NCBI GenBank assembly: GCA_963662355.1
Contig: OY759361.1
Span: forward strand, 1,922,001-1,986,000
Direction of reading: 5' to 3'
Length of the DNA: 64,000 nucleotides
Origin: WTFY01 sp026713925
GTDB lineage: Bacteria; Pseudomonadota; Gammaproteobacteria; UBA4575
The notes under the pieces were generated by a model. The model worked only from the letters and a program-made list of their open reading frames with translations. It did no database searches and was not told the DNA's origin. Numbering within the stretch: position 1 is the stretch's first letter; the number at the start of each line of letters is the position of its first letter. Below are positions 52,602 through 61,620 of the stretch, in pieces. A program made the translations under genes and the position numbers.

Positions 52602-53861
52602 ATGACCAAACGGGGCTTTGTAACGTCCACGGACTACAAAAACCCCTACCGTCCGCTTCCGGTCCGGGCGTTTAATTTCATCGGCAGAACACGCAGGAAC
52701 CTCGGACGGCCAGGCTCCCTGGCAATCGAGGCACTTGTTGACGAGGCCAGACGAAAAGCCCGGCTCACAGACCTTGGCAATGATGGACATTTGCATGCCC
52801 TGGAAATGCTGGTCCGGTCAATCAATGACGAGGCCGAACTGACAGCAACAGGCAGGCTGATACAAAAATCCCGACTCACCCGTGCGCTGGTTCATCGCTT
52901 GCGCATCGAGGAACTGCTCAGGAGGCATCCGGAAATCCATGACATCGACCTCGGTACGATCATCATGATTACCGGATTGCAGCGCACCGGAACCACCATC
53001 ATGCATCGCCTGCTGAATTCCAATCCGGATATCCGGGGTGTGTCCGGTGTGGAGGCGCTGGAGCCTGTCCCGGCAGGCAATGTGGAGGCACACGGGACAC
53101 GCGCCTCGAAACTGCGTGCTATGCTCGCACAGCGCACGATTTCCTACCTGTCACCCCAGTTCATGGCGGTCCATCCGGTCGACCCCAATGAGCCTGAAGA
53201 GGATGTCATGCTGCTTGACCTGAATTTCATGAGTCAGGCACCCGAGGCCACCATGCATGTACCGACGTACTCCCGCTGGCTGGAGGAACAGGATCATACG
53301 CAGACCTACGAATACTTTCGCAAGATCCTGCAGGTTCTGTGCTGGCAACACCCCGGCAGGTGCTGGGTGCTGAAGACGCCGCACCACATGGAATATCTCA
53401 ACGTGTTTCTGAAAGTCTTTCCCGGGGCAACGGTCGTGCAGACCCATCGGGATCCGCGAAAAGCATTACCATCTTTTTGCAGCATGGTTGCGCACGGCCG
53501 TGCAATCTTCAGCGATCACGTGGACCCGAAGGAAATTGCCAGGCATTGGTGCAGAAAGACGCACAGGATGGTTGAATTGACCCTGCAGACCCGGGCCGAA
53601 GCAAATCCCGGTCGATTTGTCGATGTATCGTACTACGACCTGATCAAGGACCCCATGACCCAGCTTCACCGAATCCACGGCCAGGCGGGGATCAATTTTG
53701 GTAGCGAGGCCATGCGAAAAGCCGAACAGTACACGAACGCACATCCACAAAACCGTTTCGGCAAACACGCCTACCGGTTGGGCGATTTCGGGCTGAATGA
53801 GGACATGATCGAAGAATACTTTTCCGGTTACCGGGAGAAACATGCCATCCCGTTCGAATAA
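52602..53861 (+). CDS. PAPS-dependent sulfotransferase family protein
   Basis: A 419-residue protein of the Sulfotransfer_3 type. The 5'-phosphosulfate loop is GLQRTGTTIMHRLL (Arg128 to Thr132 region), and the 3'-phosphate site is in VVQTHRDPRKALPSFCSMV. The C-terminal half has WCRKTHRMVE and FVDVSYYDLIKDPM, as in bacterial relatives that act on lipids, sugars or small alcohols. Motifs look intact. The acceptor is unknown; the neighbouring dehydrogenases suggest a hydroxylated lipid or terpenoid-like substrate (inference). Confidence 0.88.
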   Translation: MTKRGFVTSTDYKNPYRPLPVRAFNFIGRTRRNLGRPGSLAIEALVDEARRKARLTDLGNDGHLHALEMLVRSINDEAELTATGRLIQKSRLTRALVHRLRIEELLRRHPEIHDIDLGTIIMITGLQRTGTTIMHRLLNSNPDIRGVSGVEALEPVPAGNVEAHGTRASKLRAMLAQRTISYLSPQFMAVHPVDPNEPEEDVMLLDLNFMSQAPEATMHVPTYSRWLEEQDHTQTYEYFRKILQVLCWQHPGRCWVLKTPHHMEYLNVFLKVFPGATVVQTHRDPRKALPSFCSMVAHGRAIFSDHVDPKEIARHWCRKTHRMVELTLQTRAEANPGRFVDVSYYDLIKDPMTQLHRIHGQAGINFGSEAMRKAEQYTNAHPQNRFGKHAYRLGDFGLNEDMIEEYFSGYREKHAIPFE

Positions 53862-53914
53862 TCCGGTTACATACAGGCACACGAAATCCAAGAATCAAGC
53901 GAAGGACACCCGGC

Positions 53915-54922
53915 ATGGCTCGTAAATCCAAACAGATCGGTGATGGCACCTTCATCAACGCCACACTCCGTGCAATCTGGGATATCCGCCGGCCGAAGAC
54001 GGCGGAAGTCAGCCCGGTTGCGAATGACGTGCGTGTTGATGGCAAGACCTGCCTGGTTACCGGAGCCAACAGCGGCCTGGGCAAGGCTGCCGCGGTCGAG
54101 CTTGCAAGGCGCGGTGCGAACATGATCCTGGCCTGCCGGCCCGGGCGTGATGAGGCCTGTGATGAAATCCGGCGGCTGTCCGGCTCCAGGACCGTGGAGC
54201 TGATGGAAGTGGATCTTGCCGACCTCAACTCCGTGCATCACTTCTGCGACCTCATGGACCAGCGCAACCTGCACCTCGACATCGCGCTCATGAATGCCGG
54301 CCTGATGCCTGCCAGGTCAAGAAAGACACCACAGGGATACGAGATGATGTTTGCGGTTCATTTCCTGTCTACACGGGTGATGATCGACCGATGGCTGCAA
54401 GACCGGGTGATCCAGCCTTCCAGCCAGCCCGGCGACACCCCGCGTATCGTACTCATCGCCTCCGAATCGCACCGCTCCTCCCATACCATTGACTTCGATC
54501 ACCTCGGTGCATACACCGAATACGGGATGAATGAAAGCCTGAAACACTACGGCCTCAGCAAGCTCACCCTGCTGACGTTTGCGACCGAGCTTTCCCGGCG
54601 CCTGAACCCAGGTGACGATGTTCAGGTCGCGGTGCATGCAATGTGCCCCGGAGGGGTGGCCACGAACATTTCCAGAGACACACCGGCGTTTCTCAAACCA
54701 CTGGTCAACTCGTTTTTCGGGCACTTCTTCCAGTCTCCCGAAGAGGCAGTCCGCCCTGCAATCTACCTGTGCTGCGCAGAAGCTGCCGGGCAAACTACGG
54801 GTATGTACCTGCACATGATGCAACGCAAGGCTGTCTCCGCTACCGCATCGAATCTTGAAAACGGAACCCGACTGTGGGAAACCAGCGAACCCCTGATTGC
54901 AAGATCGCGGGAATCGCTCTGA
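53915..54922 (+). CDS. Short-chain dehydrogenase/reductase
   Basis: A 335-residue NAD(P)-dependent oxidoreductase of the retinol-dehydrogenase/WWOX-like SDR group. The cofactor loop is TGANSGLG, the structural NNAG motif is MNAG, the catalytic Ser is in LIASESHRS and the YxxxK pair is in HYGLSK. An N-terminal extension of about 45 residues precedes the Rossmann fold. GAAGGA upstream supports the ATG. It is the third gene of the cluster. Substrate unknown. Confidence 0.9.
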   Translation: MARKSKQIGDGTFINATLRAIWDIRRPKTAEVSPVANDVRVDGKTCLVTGANSGLGKAAAVELARRGANMILACRPGRDEACDEIRRLSGSRTVELMEVDLADLNSVHHFCDLMDQRNLHLDIALMNAGLMPARSRKTPQGYEMMFAVHFLSTRVMIDRWLQDRVIQPSSQPGDTPRIVLIASESHRSSHTIDFDHLGAYTEYGMNESLKHYGLSKLTLLTFATELSRRLNPGDDVQVAVHAMCPGGVATNISRDTPAFLKPLVNSFFGHFFQSPEEAVRPAIYLCCAEAAGQTTGMYLHMMQRKAVSATASNLENGTRLWETSEPLIARSRESL

Positions 54923-54935
54923 CTGCTATCCGAAC

Positions 54936-55946
54936 ATGCCGCGTACACTGGCCAAATCCGTCAATCATCTGGCGCACCTGTACACCCGCAAGCCGATGGC
55001 AGAAAGGGTCGATATGTCGGGCCGCAACGTTATCGTGACCGGAGCTACTCCGAATTCTCTCGGGTATGAAACTGCCAGGATTCTTGCCAGCTGGGGGGCT
55101 ACGGTCGTAGCGACCAGCCGGCACAACGTCTCGCTGATGGAGAACTCCCTAAAGGACGACTTGCGCACTACCGGCACCGATGGGAATACTCTCAGCGCCC
55201 ACAGGCTGGATTTGTCCGATGTCGACAGCGTCAACCGGTTTGCGACGTGGTACCGCAAACACCATGGCGGGAACCTGCATGCACTGGTCAATAATGCAGG
55301 CATCCACAGGAACATCTTCAATCCGCGGAGAAAACCACCCCTGTCCCGGGATGGCTTTGAAATTCATTGGCGCACCAACTATCTAGGAGCCTTTCACCTG
55401 ACGAACGTTTTGCTGCCACTCCTGAAACAAGGCGGCCTGGAAAGCGGGAATGCGCGAGTGATCAACGTGGCCTCCCACCTGCACGACAGGGTGGGCAACA
55501 AAGACCTGTTCCATGAAAGCAAACGCTACCATTCCTGGGATGCGTATGGGCGGTCCAAGCTGGCGCTGATTCATCATTCGTTCGAGATTGAAAGACGGTT
55601 CTCGAAACCATACAACCTGCAATCGGTGGCATTACATCCGGGATCCGTGAATACCAACCTCACACAGATGAAACCTCCGCAAGGAAAGGTCAAAATGACT
55701 TTGTATCGAATTAATGCTTCACTTGCACCCCTGGTACTGCTGCCTTCGAACTATGGGGCACAGACCATTGTGATGTGTGCCAGCAAGCAGCCCTTGCAAG
55801 GCGGAACCTACTACTACCGCTGCACGATTGCGGAGCCCACCGATGACAGCAAAGACGAGACCGCATCCAAGCTGCTGTGGGACCAGACGCAAGCGTGGGT
55901 CGAGACTCTCGCAAAACCTGAATGGAGTGAGCATGAGCAAGTTTGA
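54936..55946 (+). CDS. Short-chain dehydrogenase/reductase with altered glycine motif
   Basis: A 336-residue SDR, distantly related to its neighbour. It has NNAG, a catalytic Ser in NVASHLH, and AYGRSK for the YxxxK pair. The cofactor loop reads TGATPNSLGYE, one residue longer than TGxxxGxG and lacking the middle Gly, so cofactor binding may differ. The ATG at 54936 lies 13 bases after the previous gene. It overlaps the next gene by 14 bases. Confidence 0.88.
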   Translation: MPRTLAKSVNHLAHLYTRKPMAERVDMSGRNVIVTGATPNSLGYETARILASWGATVVATSRHNVSLMENSLKDDLRTTGTDGNTLSAHRLDLSDVDSVNRFATWYRKHHGGNLHALVNNAGIHRNIFNPRRKPPLSRDGFEIHWRTNYLGAFHLTNVLLPLLKQGGLESGNARVINVASHLHDRVGNKDLFHESKRYHSWDAYGRSKLALIHHSFEIERRFSKPYNLQSVALHPGSVNTNLTQMKPPQGKVKMTLYRINASLAPLVLLPSNYGAQTIVMCASKQPLQGGTYYYRCTIAEPTDDSKDETASKLLWDQTQAWVETLAKPEWSEHEQV

Positions 55947-56412
55947 AGTCCAGACTGATCGTATCCAGATCAATGCACCGATTGATTTTGTCTGGGATAT
56001 CCTGACCAACGTCGAAACATACGGCAAATGGAATCCATTCACGCCACGGGCCCGAACCGATTTCAGGATCGGATCCCCGGCCCATCTGCTGGTCAGGATG
56101 GGACCGGGAAGGATGAAAGTCACCGAAACGGTATGTGCGGTTGAGAAACCCCGGCTCATTGCCTGGAACAAGGCATTCGGATCACGTCACCTCCTGCTTG
56201 CGGTGCGTGAACAACATCTGGAACCTGTGGGTGAGGCACGCTGCAACTACCACAACACGGATCGCTTGACCGGCTTGCTGGCCCCGGTGATATTACTGTG
56301 TTTTGGCAGCTATATGCACCGTGGTTTCAGCGATGCAGGCAAGGGATTGAAGCATTATTCGGAAGCAATGTATGCGAGGACGAAAGCAGGTGGTACTCAT
56401 CATCAATCGTAA
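55933..56412 (+). CDS. SRPBCC (START/polyketide cyclase-like) protein
   Basis: A 159-residue small hydrophobic-cavity protein: IQINAPIDFVWDILTNVETYGKWNPF is the typical beginning (quoted motif IQINAPIDFVWDIL), and the C-terminal helix follows GKGLKHYSEAM. SRPBCC proteins bind lipids or polyketides or act as cyclases. The start overlaps the SDR stop by 14 bases, so it is translationally coupled to it and ends the cluster. Confidence 0.85.
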   Translation: MSKFEVQTDRIQINAPIDFVWDILTNVETYGKWNPFTPRARTDFRIGSPAHLLVRMGPGRMKVTETVCAVEKPRLIAWNKAFGSRHLLLAVREQHLEPVGEARCNYHNTDRLTGLLAPVILLCFGSYMHRGFSDAGKGLKHYSEAMYARTKAGGTHHQS

Positions 56413-56594
56413 AGCGGGGACCGGCAAAATTCCTTGCCAGCCGGCACAGGCAAGACCTGGTCCATGCAGTCAATCAGGCAACAACTAATTGAATCCAGCT
56501 CCCAAGGTAGATCGCACCGTGTTTTTCACATCATGCAGACGACTGGTGCGGGTAAACCGTACTTTGCATTTGAAGGCCAGCCGGTCCGAAGTGA

Positions 56595-57377
56595 CTAATG
56601 GCCTAACACGCTGTAGTTGCCGTCGACAATCAGTCGAATCGATACATACAACCCCAGCAACCCGGACAATACCCAGACAGAATTTGCTCCCCAGATATAA
56701 ATGTACATATCGCTTCTGCTGAGCTGCTCGTGCCTCTTGGCGACAAAAAAGCTCACCCAGTAAACAGAACTGACGTACGTCCATTGCCAGAACAGCATGA
56801 TACCCAGAATACCCACGAACAGAACCGGCAAGATTTCGAACGTGAATGCTGCATACAGGATCAGTGATGGAATTGCCGTGAAAAATCCGTTGGCAATGTC
56901 GACATTGAACCCGTAGGTACGACGGTCCGTGTAGGCACTGTCATACAAGGAATACGTCGCCCAGGTATCGGCCCAAAGCGTCGGGGACAGGATTTTTCTT
57001 AACGGAACCTCTGAGGCCAGAAATTCAGCAGTTGGTGCTCGGCCGGTTTCCGCTTGCCTTTTACGCCAATACTCAGCACGTTCCCCGATATAGTCTCGTC
57101 GCCAAAAAAGACATGCCTCCCAGTAGCAGATTATCAGGTTGATCGAGAAAAACAGGCTTACCAGACAGTAGAACGCGTTCAGAGTCCCATTCTCCCAATA
57201 ATTGACGCCTATGCCAGCAGCAGCAAACACTGTGATCGTCATCACAGCAACCCATCCAACTCGCATCTTCAAACCGGCCATACAAATTTTTGGAACACAG
57301 GGGACTGGCCAGCTTCGCATTCGCCCAGCTGCAGTCGTTTTGGTTGAATACTTCTTAACAATTTCTTGGTACCCCAT
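56595..57377 (-). CDS. Unknown multipass membrane protein
   Basis: A 260-residue protein with about six hydrophobic segments (near residues 40-60, 67-85, 160-200 as two, 215-245), preceded by a basic N-terminus. Aromatic and Trp residues are frequent at segment ends. It converges with the SRPBCC gene and diverges from another membrane protein gene at 57.8 kb. No family recognised and no catalytic motif seen. Confidence 0.7.
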   Translation of the reverse strand: MGYQEIVKKYSTKTTAAGRMRSWPVPCVPKICMAGLKMRVGWVAVMTITVFAAAGIGVNYWENGTLNAFYCLVSLFFSINLIICYWEACLFWRRDYIGERAEYWRKRQAETGRAPTAEFLASEVPLRKILSPTLWADTWATYSLYDSAYTDRRTYGFNVDIANGFFTAIPSLILYAAFTFEILPVLFVGILGIMLFWQWTYVSSVYWVSFFVAKRHEQLSRSDMYIYIWGANSVWVLSGLLGLYVSIRLIVDGNYSVLGH

Positions 57378-57794
57378 CTGTTTACGGTCAAGTTGAAGCG
57401 GCGCCTATGGATTTCGTGACTTCAAACCAGGTTTTCGGAATGTCATTTTGCCACCAAAGCAATAGGGCGTCGTCTGCCAGATGATGGAAATGCGTGCAGC
57501 AATCAATAGACAGATGTAACGTACCCGGAGTATAAAGTTTTCGTAGATCATAAAACCACTCATGTCACGTGTGTTAGAAAACGAAAATTTGCTGCCATAA
57601 CCGGGCTGTTCAACAGGGGAAAAGCTTCACGTCATTGCATTTGATTCATAGATGAGATGTATCGATCCCATGTAATTTAGCCAGTTGTGCCTGGTTCAGA
57701 ACCGTATTAAAACAGGCATCTATTACGATTGTGTACTACACTAGGCACGTAAAGCTTCCACGCAAATAACAAAATTACTAAAAAACATATTGAC
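57378..57794. other. 417-base divergent intergenic region
   Basis: Separates two membrane protein genes. It should hold two promoters, but I see no strong -35/-10 pair, repeat or RNA. Confidence 0.35.
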
Positions 57795-58847
57795 GTGGCC
57801 TTAAATCAACAGCCTGTCAAAGGCGTCCTCCTGGTTATTGCCTCAATCGCCTTTGCCTTGGCCCTGGGTGGAATTTTTACCGGAGTGCTAGGCCTCAGCG
57901 AGGAGCAAGGCACGATGGTTTTTGCGGTCTGTTTTGCTAATTTTTGGCATCTTGGTGTCTCATGGGGCGGTTGGCCGGGGGGCCTTGTGACCCAGAACCG
58001 CATATTGCGAGGATTGATCAACTGGTTGTTGGCAATGCTCTCGGTCCTGATTACGCTAGGAATATGGTCCTGGGGCTATGGATTGCCCTTCCACGAAACT
58101 CCCGTTGCACTGTGGGCCCAGACTTGCATCTTCATGGCAGTGATGCAGATCTTCCTGTTCCGTAACCGCCTGATCACACCATGGGATTTGGCAGACACCA
58201 TCGAGTGGGAAAATAACTCACGACAACCGCTAAACGGGATCGCAAATTTTCTGTTCGCGCTTGTGTTCATGCCCACGGCTCTGTTCTTTGTACCGACGAT
58301 ATGGGGGATGGAACCGCTCTATATACCATGGTACTGGTTCCCGATGTCCGTGGTAGTGGTGGACTTTTGTGATTGGTGGCCCTTTGACCGGCTTGGTCAG
58401 CCCCGCGCAGGGATCCTTAACACAGGTATGGTCGTGATCGGCACAGTACTCTTGATGATTGTTTTCCATCACCTCGGATTCGACTTTTTCGATGAGGGTG
58501 TGCCGGGGACTCAAGCGGCTATCTTCGCTGCGGTGTGGACGGCCTTTGCCCTGATACAGGGCTGGACGATGAACATGTGGCCCTTTGGTCACTGGCACCG
58601 AGGCAAGAAGGCGGGCATAGCCCTCGTTATAACGTTAATGATCTCAGCCGTGGCCTTTGTTGCCATTCTAAAATTTATACCCGTAGAACAGTACAATGCC
58701 GTGATCTTCTGGCTGTTCTCCTGGTTATGGGCACTTGTATGTTTAGCAGCACCAGGCTACTTCCATCTCTTTTTCTGGGGCTATGAGGAAAACCCCCATG
58801 CAGCGGGTACGCAGGGCGCAGGCTATAGCGGAAGCGCATCGTTTTAA
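57795..58847 (+). CDS. Unknown Trp-rich multipass membrane protein
   Basis: A 350-residue inner-membrane protein with about eight or nine hydrophobic segments and many Trp, Gly and His residues near the segment ends (FANFWHLGVSWGGWPGG; WPFGHWHRGKK). The start is GTG. No known family or catalytic motif is evident; the paired His and Trp could bind a metal or haem but this is speculation. It is divergent from the other membrane protein. Confidence 0.75.
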   Translation: MALNQQPVKGVLLVIASIAFALALGGIFTGVLGLSEEQGTMVFAVCFANFWHLGVSWGGWPGGLVTQNRILRGLINWLLAMLSVLITLGIWSWGYGLPFHETPVALWAQTCIFMAVMQIFLFRNRLITPWDLADTIEWENNSRQPLNGIANFLFALVFMPTALFFVPTIWGMEPLYIPWYWFPMSVVVVDFCDWWPFDRLGQPRAGILNTGMVVIGTVLLMIVFHHLGFDFFDEGVPGTQAAIFAAVWTAFALIQGWTMNMWPFGHWHRGKKAGIALVITLMISAVAFVAILKFIPVEQYNAVIFWLFSWLWALVCLAAPGYFHLFFWGYEENPHAAGTQGAGYSGSASF

Positions 58848-58973
58848 GGTATCAGGCACTGCCGAATGCCCATTGTACCCATATGATTATGAAATAATTG
58901 CTATCTTGTAATCAGTTTGGTTGCCCCTCAAATGCGTATCAAAAGGACATGAAAAAATTTCTTCGCTGTTTCC

Positions 58974-59372
58974 TCAACGCAGTTGCTGGAACAAGTGTTC
59001 CGGATCAAAATAACCTCGAACAGTTTTTACCTTTCCGTCCTCGACCGTGATGAAGTCACAACCGGGCAATGTTATCTTTCGATTCGTCGGCTGGAAATCT
59101 CCTACAGGACCCTTATGGGTTCCAAATAGCAGCCACGGCGCAGCCACCATGTTGTTACTCGCAACCGTATTGCTGATTAGCTCCAGTTTTAAATCCGGAA
59201 ATGCGGCGAACAAACTGTTTGCATACTCTGCATACGCCTGGCCGGTCAAATCTTTGCCTCCTACAGGGTCGCTGTAAGTACCATCCGGTGTAAGAGAATC
59301 CAGAATGGCATCTACATCGTGGCTATCCCAGGCTTCGAAATAAACCTGCACGGCTTCTGTTGGCGAGTTCAT
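58974..59372 (-). CDS. SnoaL-like/NTF2-fold protein
   Basis: A 132-residue protein of the SnoaL-like NTF2 fold: VYFEAWDSHDVDAILDSLTPDG, then DPVGGKDLTG and FPDLKLELISNT. Family members are polyketide cyclases, isomerases or ligand-binding proteins. Here the gene stands alone with no clear partner. Confidence 0.85.
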   Translation of the reverse strand: MNSPTEAVQVYFEAWDSHDVDAILDSLTPDGTYSDPVGGKDLTGQAYAEYANSLFAAFPDLKLELISNTVASNNMVAAPWLLFGTHKGPVGDFQPTNRKITLPGCDFITVEDGKVKTVRGYFDPEHLFQQLR

Positions 59373-59506
59373 ACGATCTCCTCTTAGTAACCATTCATAC
59401 GCTTGAGTTAATAATTTCTGTTTAGTTACAAAGCGCGATAGAGAAAGTTAGACAGCCTGAAATCCAGGCATGATGAGAATCAATTTCTCTGATCGGTTCT
59501 ACCAAA

Positions 59507-59803
59507 TTACTGTTTTGCTTTACGCGGACATTGATGCTTTGACATCTCTTCAAATTCAGCAAGTTGTTCGTCGGTCAGCACCTCTTTGAGTTGAGTATGT
59601 GTGTCAGCACGCAATTCTTTAAAGAAGCTTTTCTTCTTTTCGCGCTTGGTTTGCATGATTTCGCGAAATTGAGCTTCCTGTTCAGAGGTAAGTTCAAGTT
59701 TTTCGGCCATGCGATCCATGTGTCCACCATGTCCAGCGGATACAGAGGCCGATCCAACACCAAGTACAGCAGCAACAAGAAAACCAAGTATTAATTTGTT
59801 CAT
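59507..59803 (-). CDS. Spy/CpxP-family periplasmic protein
   Basis: A 98-residue exported helical protein. A signal peptide is clear (cleavage after SVSA at about residue 23) and is followed by Gly/His-rich GHGGH. Two LTxxQ-type motifs (LTSEQEAQF and LTDEQLAEF) are the hallmark of Spy/CpxP chaperone-like stress proteins. The ATG at 59803 has GGAGAG upstream. The His-rich start could bind metal. Confidence 0.85.
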   Translation of the reverse strand: MNKLILGFLVAAVLGVGSASVSAGHGGHMDRMAEKLELTSEQEAQFREIMQTKREKKKSFFKELRADTHTQLKEVLTDEQLAEFEEMSKHQCPRKAKQ

Positions 59804-59861
59804 GAGGCTCTCCTTGAATTTGATTCTCAAATGAATGTTTTAACCAACATGACTAGGCTGC

Positions 59862-59883
59862 ACCTTGCATAAAGTAATGTCAA
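59862..59883 (-). promoter_or_regulatory. Possible MerR-type operator/promoter before the Spy-like gene
   Basis: On the minus strand TTGACA (59878-59883) overlaps a dyad ACATTAC-N5-GCAAGGT (59862-59880), similar to MerR-family metal operators, in which the dyad lies between -35 and -10. The -10 (CAGCCT or GCCTAG) is weak and no MerR gene is in view. Confidence 0.3.
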
Positions 59884-59992
59884 ACCTCTTGACCATACAG
59901 CAGCATTTGTGAGCAGGTAGAAATGGTTGAGGGCTACCAATTTTAGTGCCGCACTGATAAGTCCTCATATGTCTGCTTGCGGCCATCAGCGG

Positions 59993-60502
59993 TCATTCGA
60001 GCCACTTATACATAACTAGTGCATCAACCAGTCCTATTGCAGGATGATCAAACGCTTTGGGTAACCGGCCTACGGTTTCAAAGCCTAGCTTAGTCCAAAG
60101 TCTTACTGCCCCTTCATTTGTAGAAGCCACAAAATTAAATTGCATCGCTTTGTAACCCAGTTCGAGAGCTATTTTCTGCGAATGTTCACACATTGAAGTA
60201 GCAAGACCTTTGCCACGCGCAGCAGATGACACCATGTAGCCACAATTACAAACATGATCCCCAGGACCATTCTGATTTGTCTTAATATAATATGTACCAA
60301 GTATCTTATCCTTTTCTACCGTTACAAACGTTTTCCGTGGGGCATGAATCCAAATCTTTAAAGCTTCTTCTTTAGGCGTATTTCGTGGATATGCATATGT
60401 GTCACCTATCGAAACGACTTCGTGAAAGATTGGCCAAATCTCATCAAAGTCTTCTTCTTTTGCTTCTCTAATAATCAATACAGCCAAGGTCGCATAGACC
60501 AA
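59993..60502 (-). CDS. GNAT-family N-acetyltransferase
   Basis: A 169-residue acetyltransferase: IREAKEEDFDEIWPIFHEVV, then the acetyl-CoA loop in VSSAARGKGLATSM and the NEGAVRLWTKLGFETVG motif. The start at 60502 is TTG; a later TTG at 60478 (IIREAK) is equally plausible. Stand-alone; substrate unknown. Confidence 0.85.
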   Translation of the reverse strand: MVYATLAVLIIREAKEEDFDEIWPIFHEVVSIGDTYAYPRNTPKEEALKIWIHAPRKTFVTVEKDKILGTYYIKTNQNGPGDHVCNCGYMVSSAARGKGLATSMCEHSQKIALELGYKAMQFNFVASTNEGAVRLWTKLGFETVGRLPKAFDHPAIGLVDALVMYKWLE

Positions 60503-60719
60503 GTGGAATAGTTGTAGTCACCGATAATCAGTTTCATTTTTGGATACGAACTGTGTGGAAGTGAAATGGAAACCCAAGTATAAGCATCTCGACCTTGCCA
60601 ATTACTGGATATTTATATACTTGAAACGATCGTTCTTGCTCCTTTGCAAAATCTGGTATATAGCTAATGGCTTTGATACAGCGATTAAACGTAATTAAAG
60701 GTCCAGGAATGAATCATCC

Positions 60720-61028
60720 ATGTTAGAGATCAGACCCAACTGTGAAGTGTGCGATAAGAATTTACCGCCATATTCAACTGAAGCCTACATCTGCTCCTAT
60801 GAATGTACGTATTGTAAAGCCTGTGCAGAAAATATTCTTCACAATGTGTGCCCGAACTGTGGAGGTGGACTATCACCGCGCCCTATTCGGCCTGAAACTG
60901 AACGTCGTGCCGGTGTAAGCCTGGCAAAACAACCCGCATCAAACAACCGTGTACATACGAAATACAGCAGCGAGGAAATAAAAGAATTTACAGGGTCAGT
61001 TAAAGATATAAGCCCGGAGAATCGCTAG
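60720..61028 (+). CDS. DUF1272 family protein
   Basis: A 102-residue protein whose first 60 residues are a conserved Cys-rich domain (RPNCEVCDKNLPP, ICSYECTYCKACAEN, VCPNCGGGL) that should bind zinc. It matches DUF1272 closely; that family has no assigned function. The C-terminal 40 residues are polar and unconserved. Confidence 0.88.
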   Translation: MLEIRPNCEVCDKNLPPYSTEAYICSYECTYCKACAENILHNVCPNCGGGLSPRPIRPETERRAGVSLAKQPASNNRVHTKYSSEEIKEFTGSVKDISPENR

Positions 61029-61267
61029 ATATGAAAAAGATTAGTCCTCATTCCCACCAGGTAATCTCTGCCCTTCATTCAATCCATTTTTTACTGCTGG
61101 TCAGGAGTTTCAGTTTGCATGTCTGATAACTTGAAATATCCGACATTTGATTTGCTTCGGTTCTGTCCTGAATAAAAATTCTTTTGGCCAGTTTCGTCTA
61201 TAGTTCACCCAAGTGTCAGCCTTCAGTTCCTCTAGAAAACCAGTCCAAGCGTTTCACTAAGCTTAAT

Positions 61268-61393
61268 CTAGATAGACGGAAGCAAATTAATGATCTCCGA
61301 TTCACTGAATCGCTTGCGCATGATGATCTCCCTTGATCTAAACCTGTTATGAGAGCTTGGCACGATAAACTGGATCAAGTTTAGGGGGGCAGG
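61268..61393 (-). mobile_element. Remnant of an IS3-family insertion sequence end
   Basis: On the minus strand a terminus-like stretch (CCTGCCCCCCTAAACTTGA) is followed by AGGGAGATCATC and then ATGCGCAAGCGATTC, coding MRKRFSESEIINLL, the typical start of IS3-family OrfA (MxKxRFxxxQIIxxL). The frame stops after 17 codons (ATG at 61321, end 61268). The rest of the element is missing. Confidence 0.6.
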
Positions 61394-61570
61394 ACCTACG
61401 ATCGATTCCTCGATCTCTTCCGGAGTAGCGCTTGGATACGCTACGGAGACCTCAACCTGGTGAAACGGCAAGGTCGGCTACATGTCGAACACGATACCAT
61501 TCAGTGACAGCAGGCCCGCAGCCACAATAGCAAGCATCAAAAGGTTTGCTGCAATGCCGTTACCCGCCAT
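61394..61570 (-). pseudogene. Fragment of an RND efflux transporter, N-terminus only
   Basis: Beginning with ATG at 61570 the reading MAGNGIAANLLMLAIVAAGL matches the first helix of AcrB/HAE-type transporters, and the continuation VEVSVAYPSATPEEIEESIVG matches the next conserved block. A TAG at 61478-61480 interrupts the frame at codon 31, and homology ends where the IS3-like sequence begins. It is a broken, truncated gene. No membrane fusion partner is seen. Confidence 0.75.
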
Positions 61571-61620
61571 GAAGGTGAGGGGTCCTGAAGCCTCCCCCGG
61601 GTACCTGTCGCTTACTTTCC

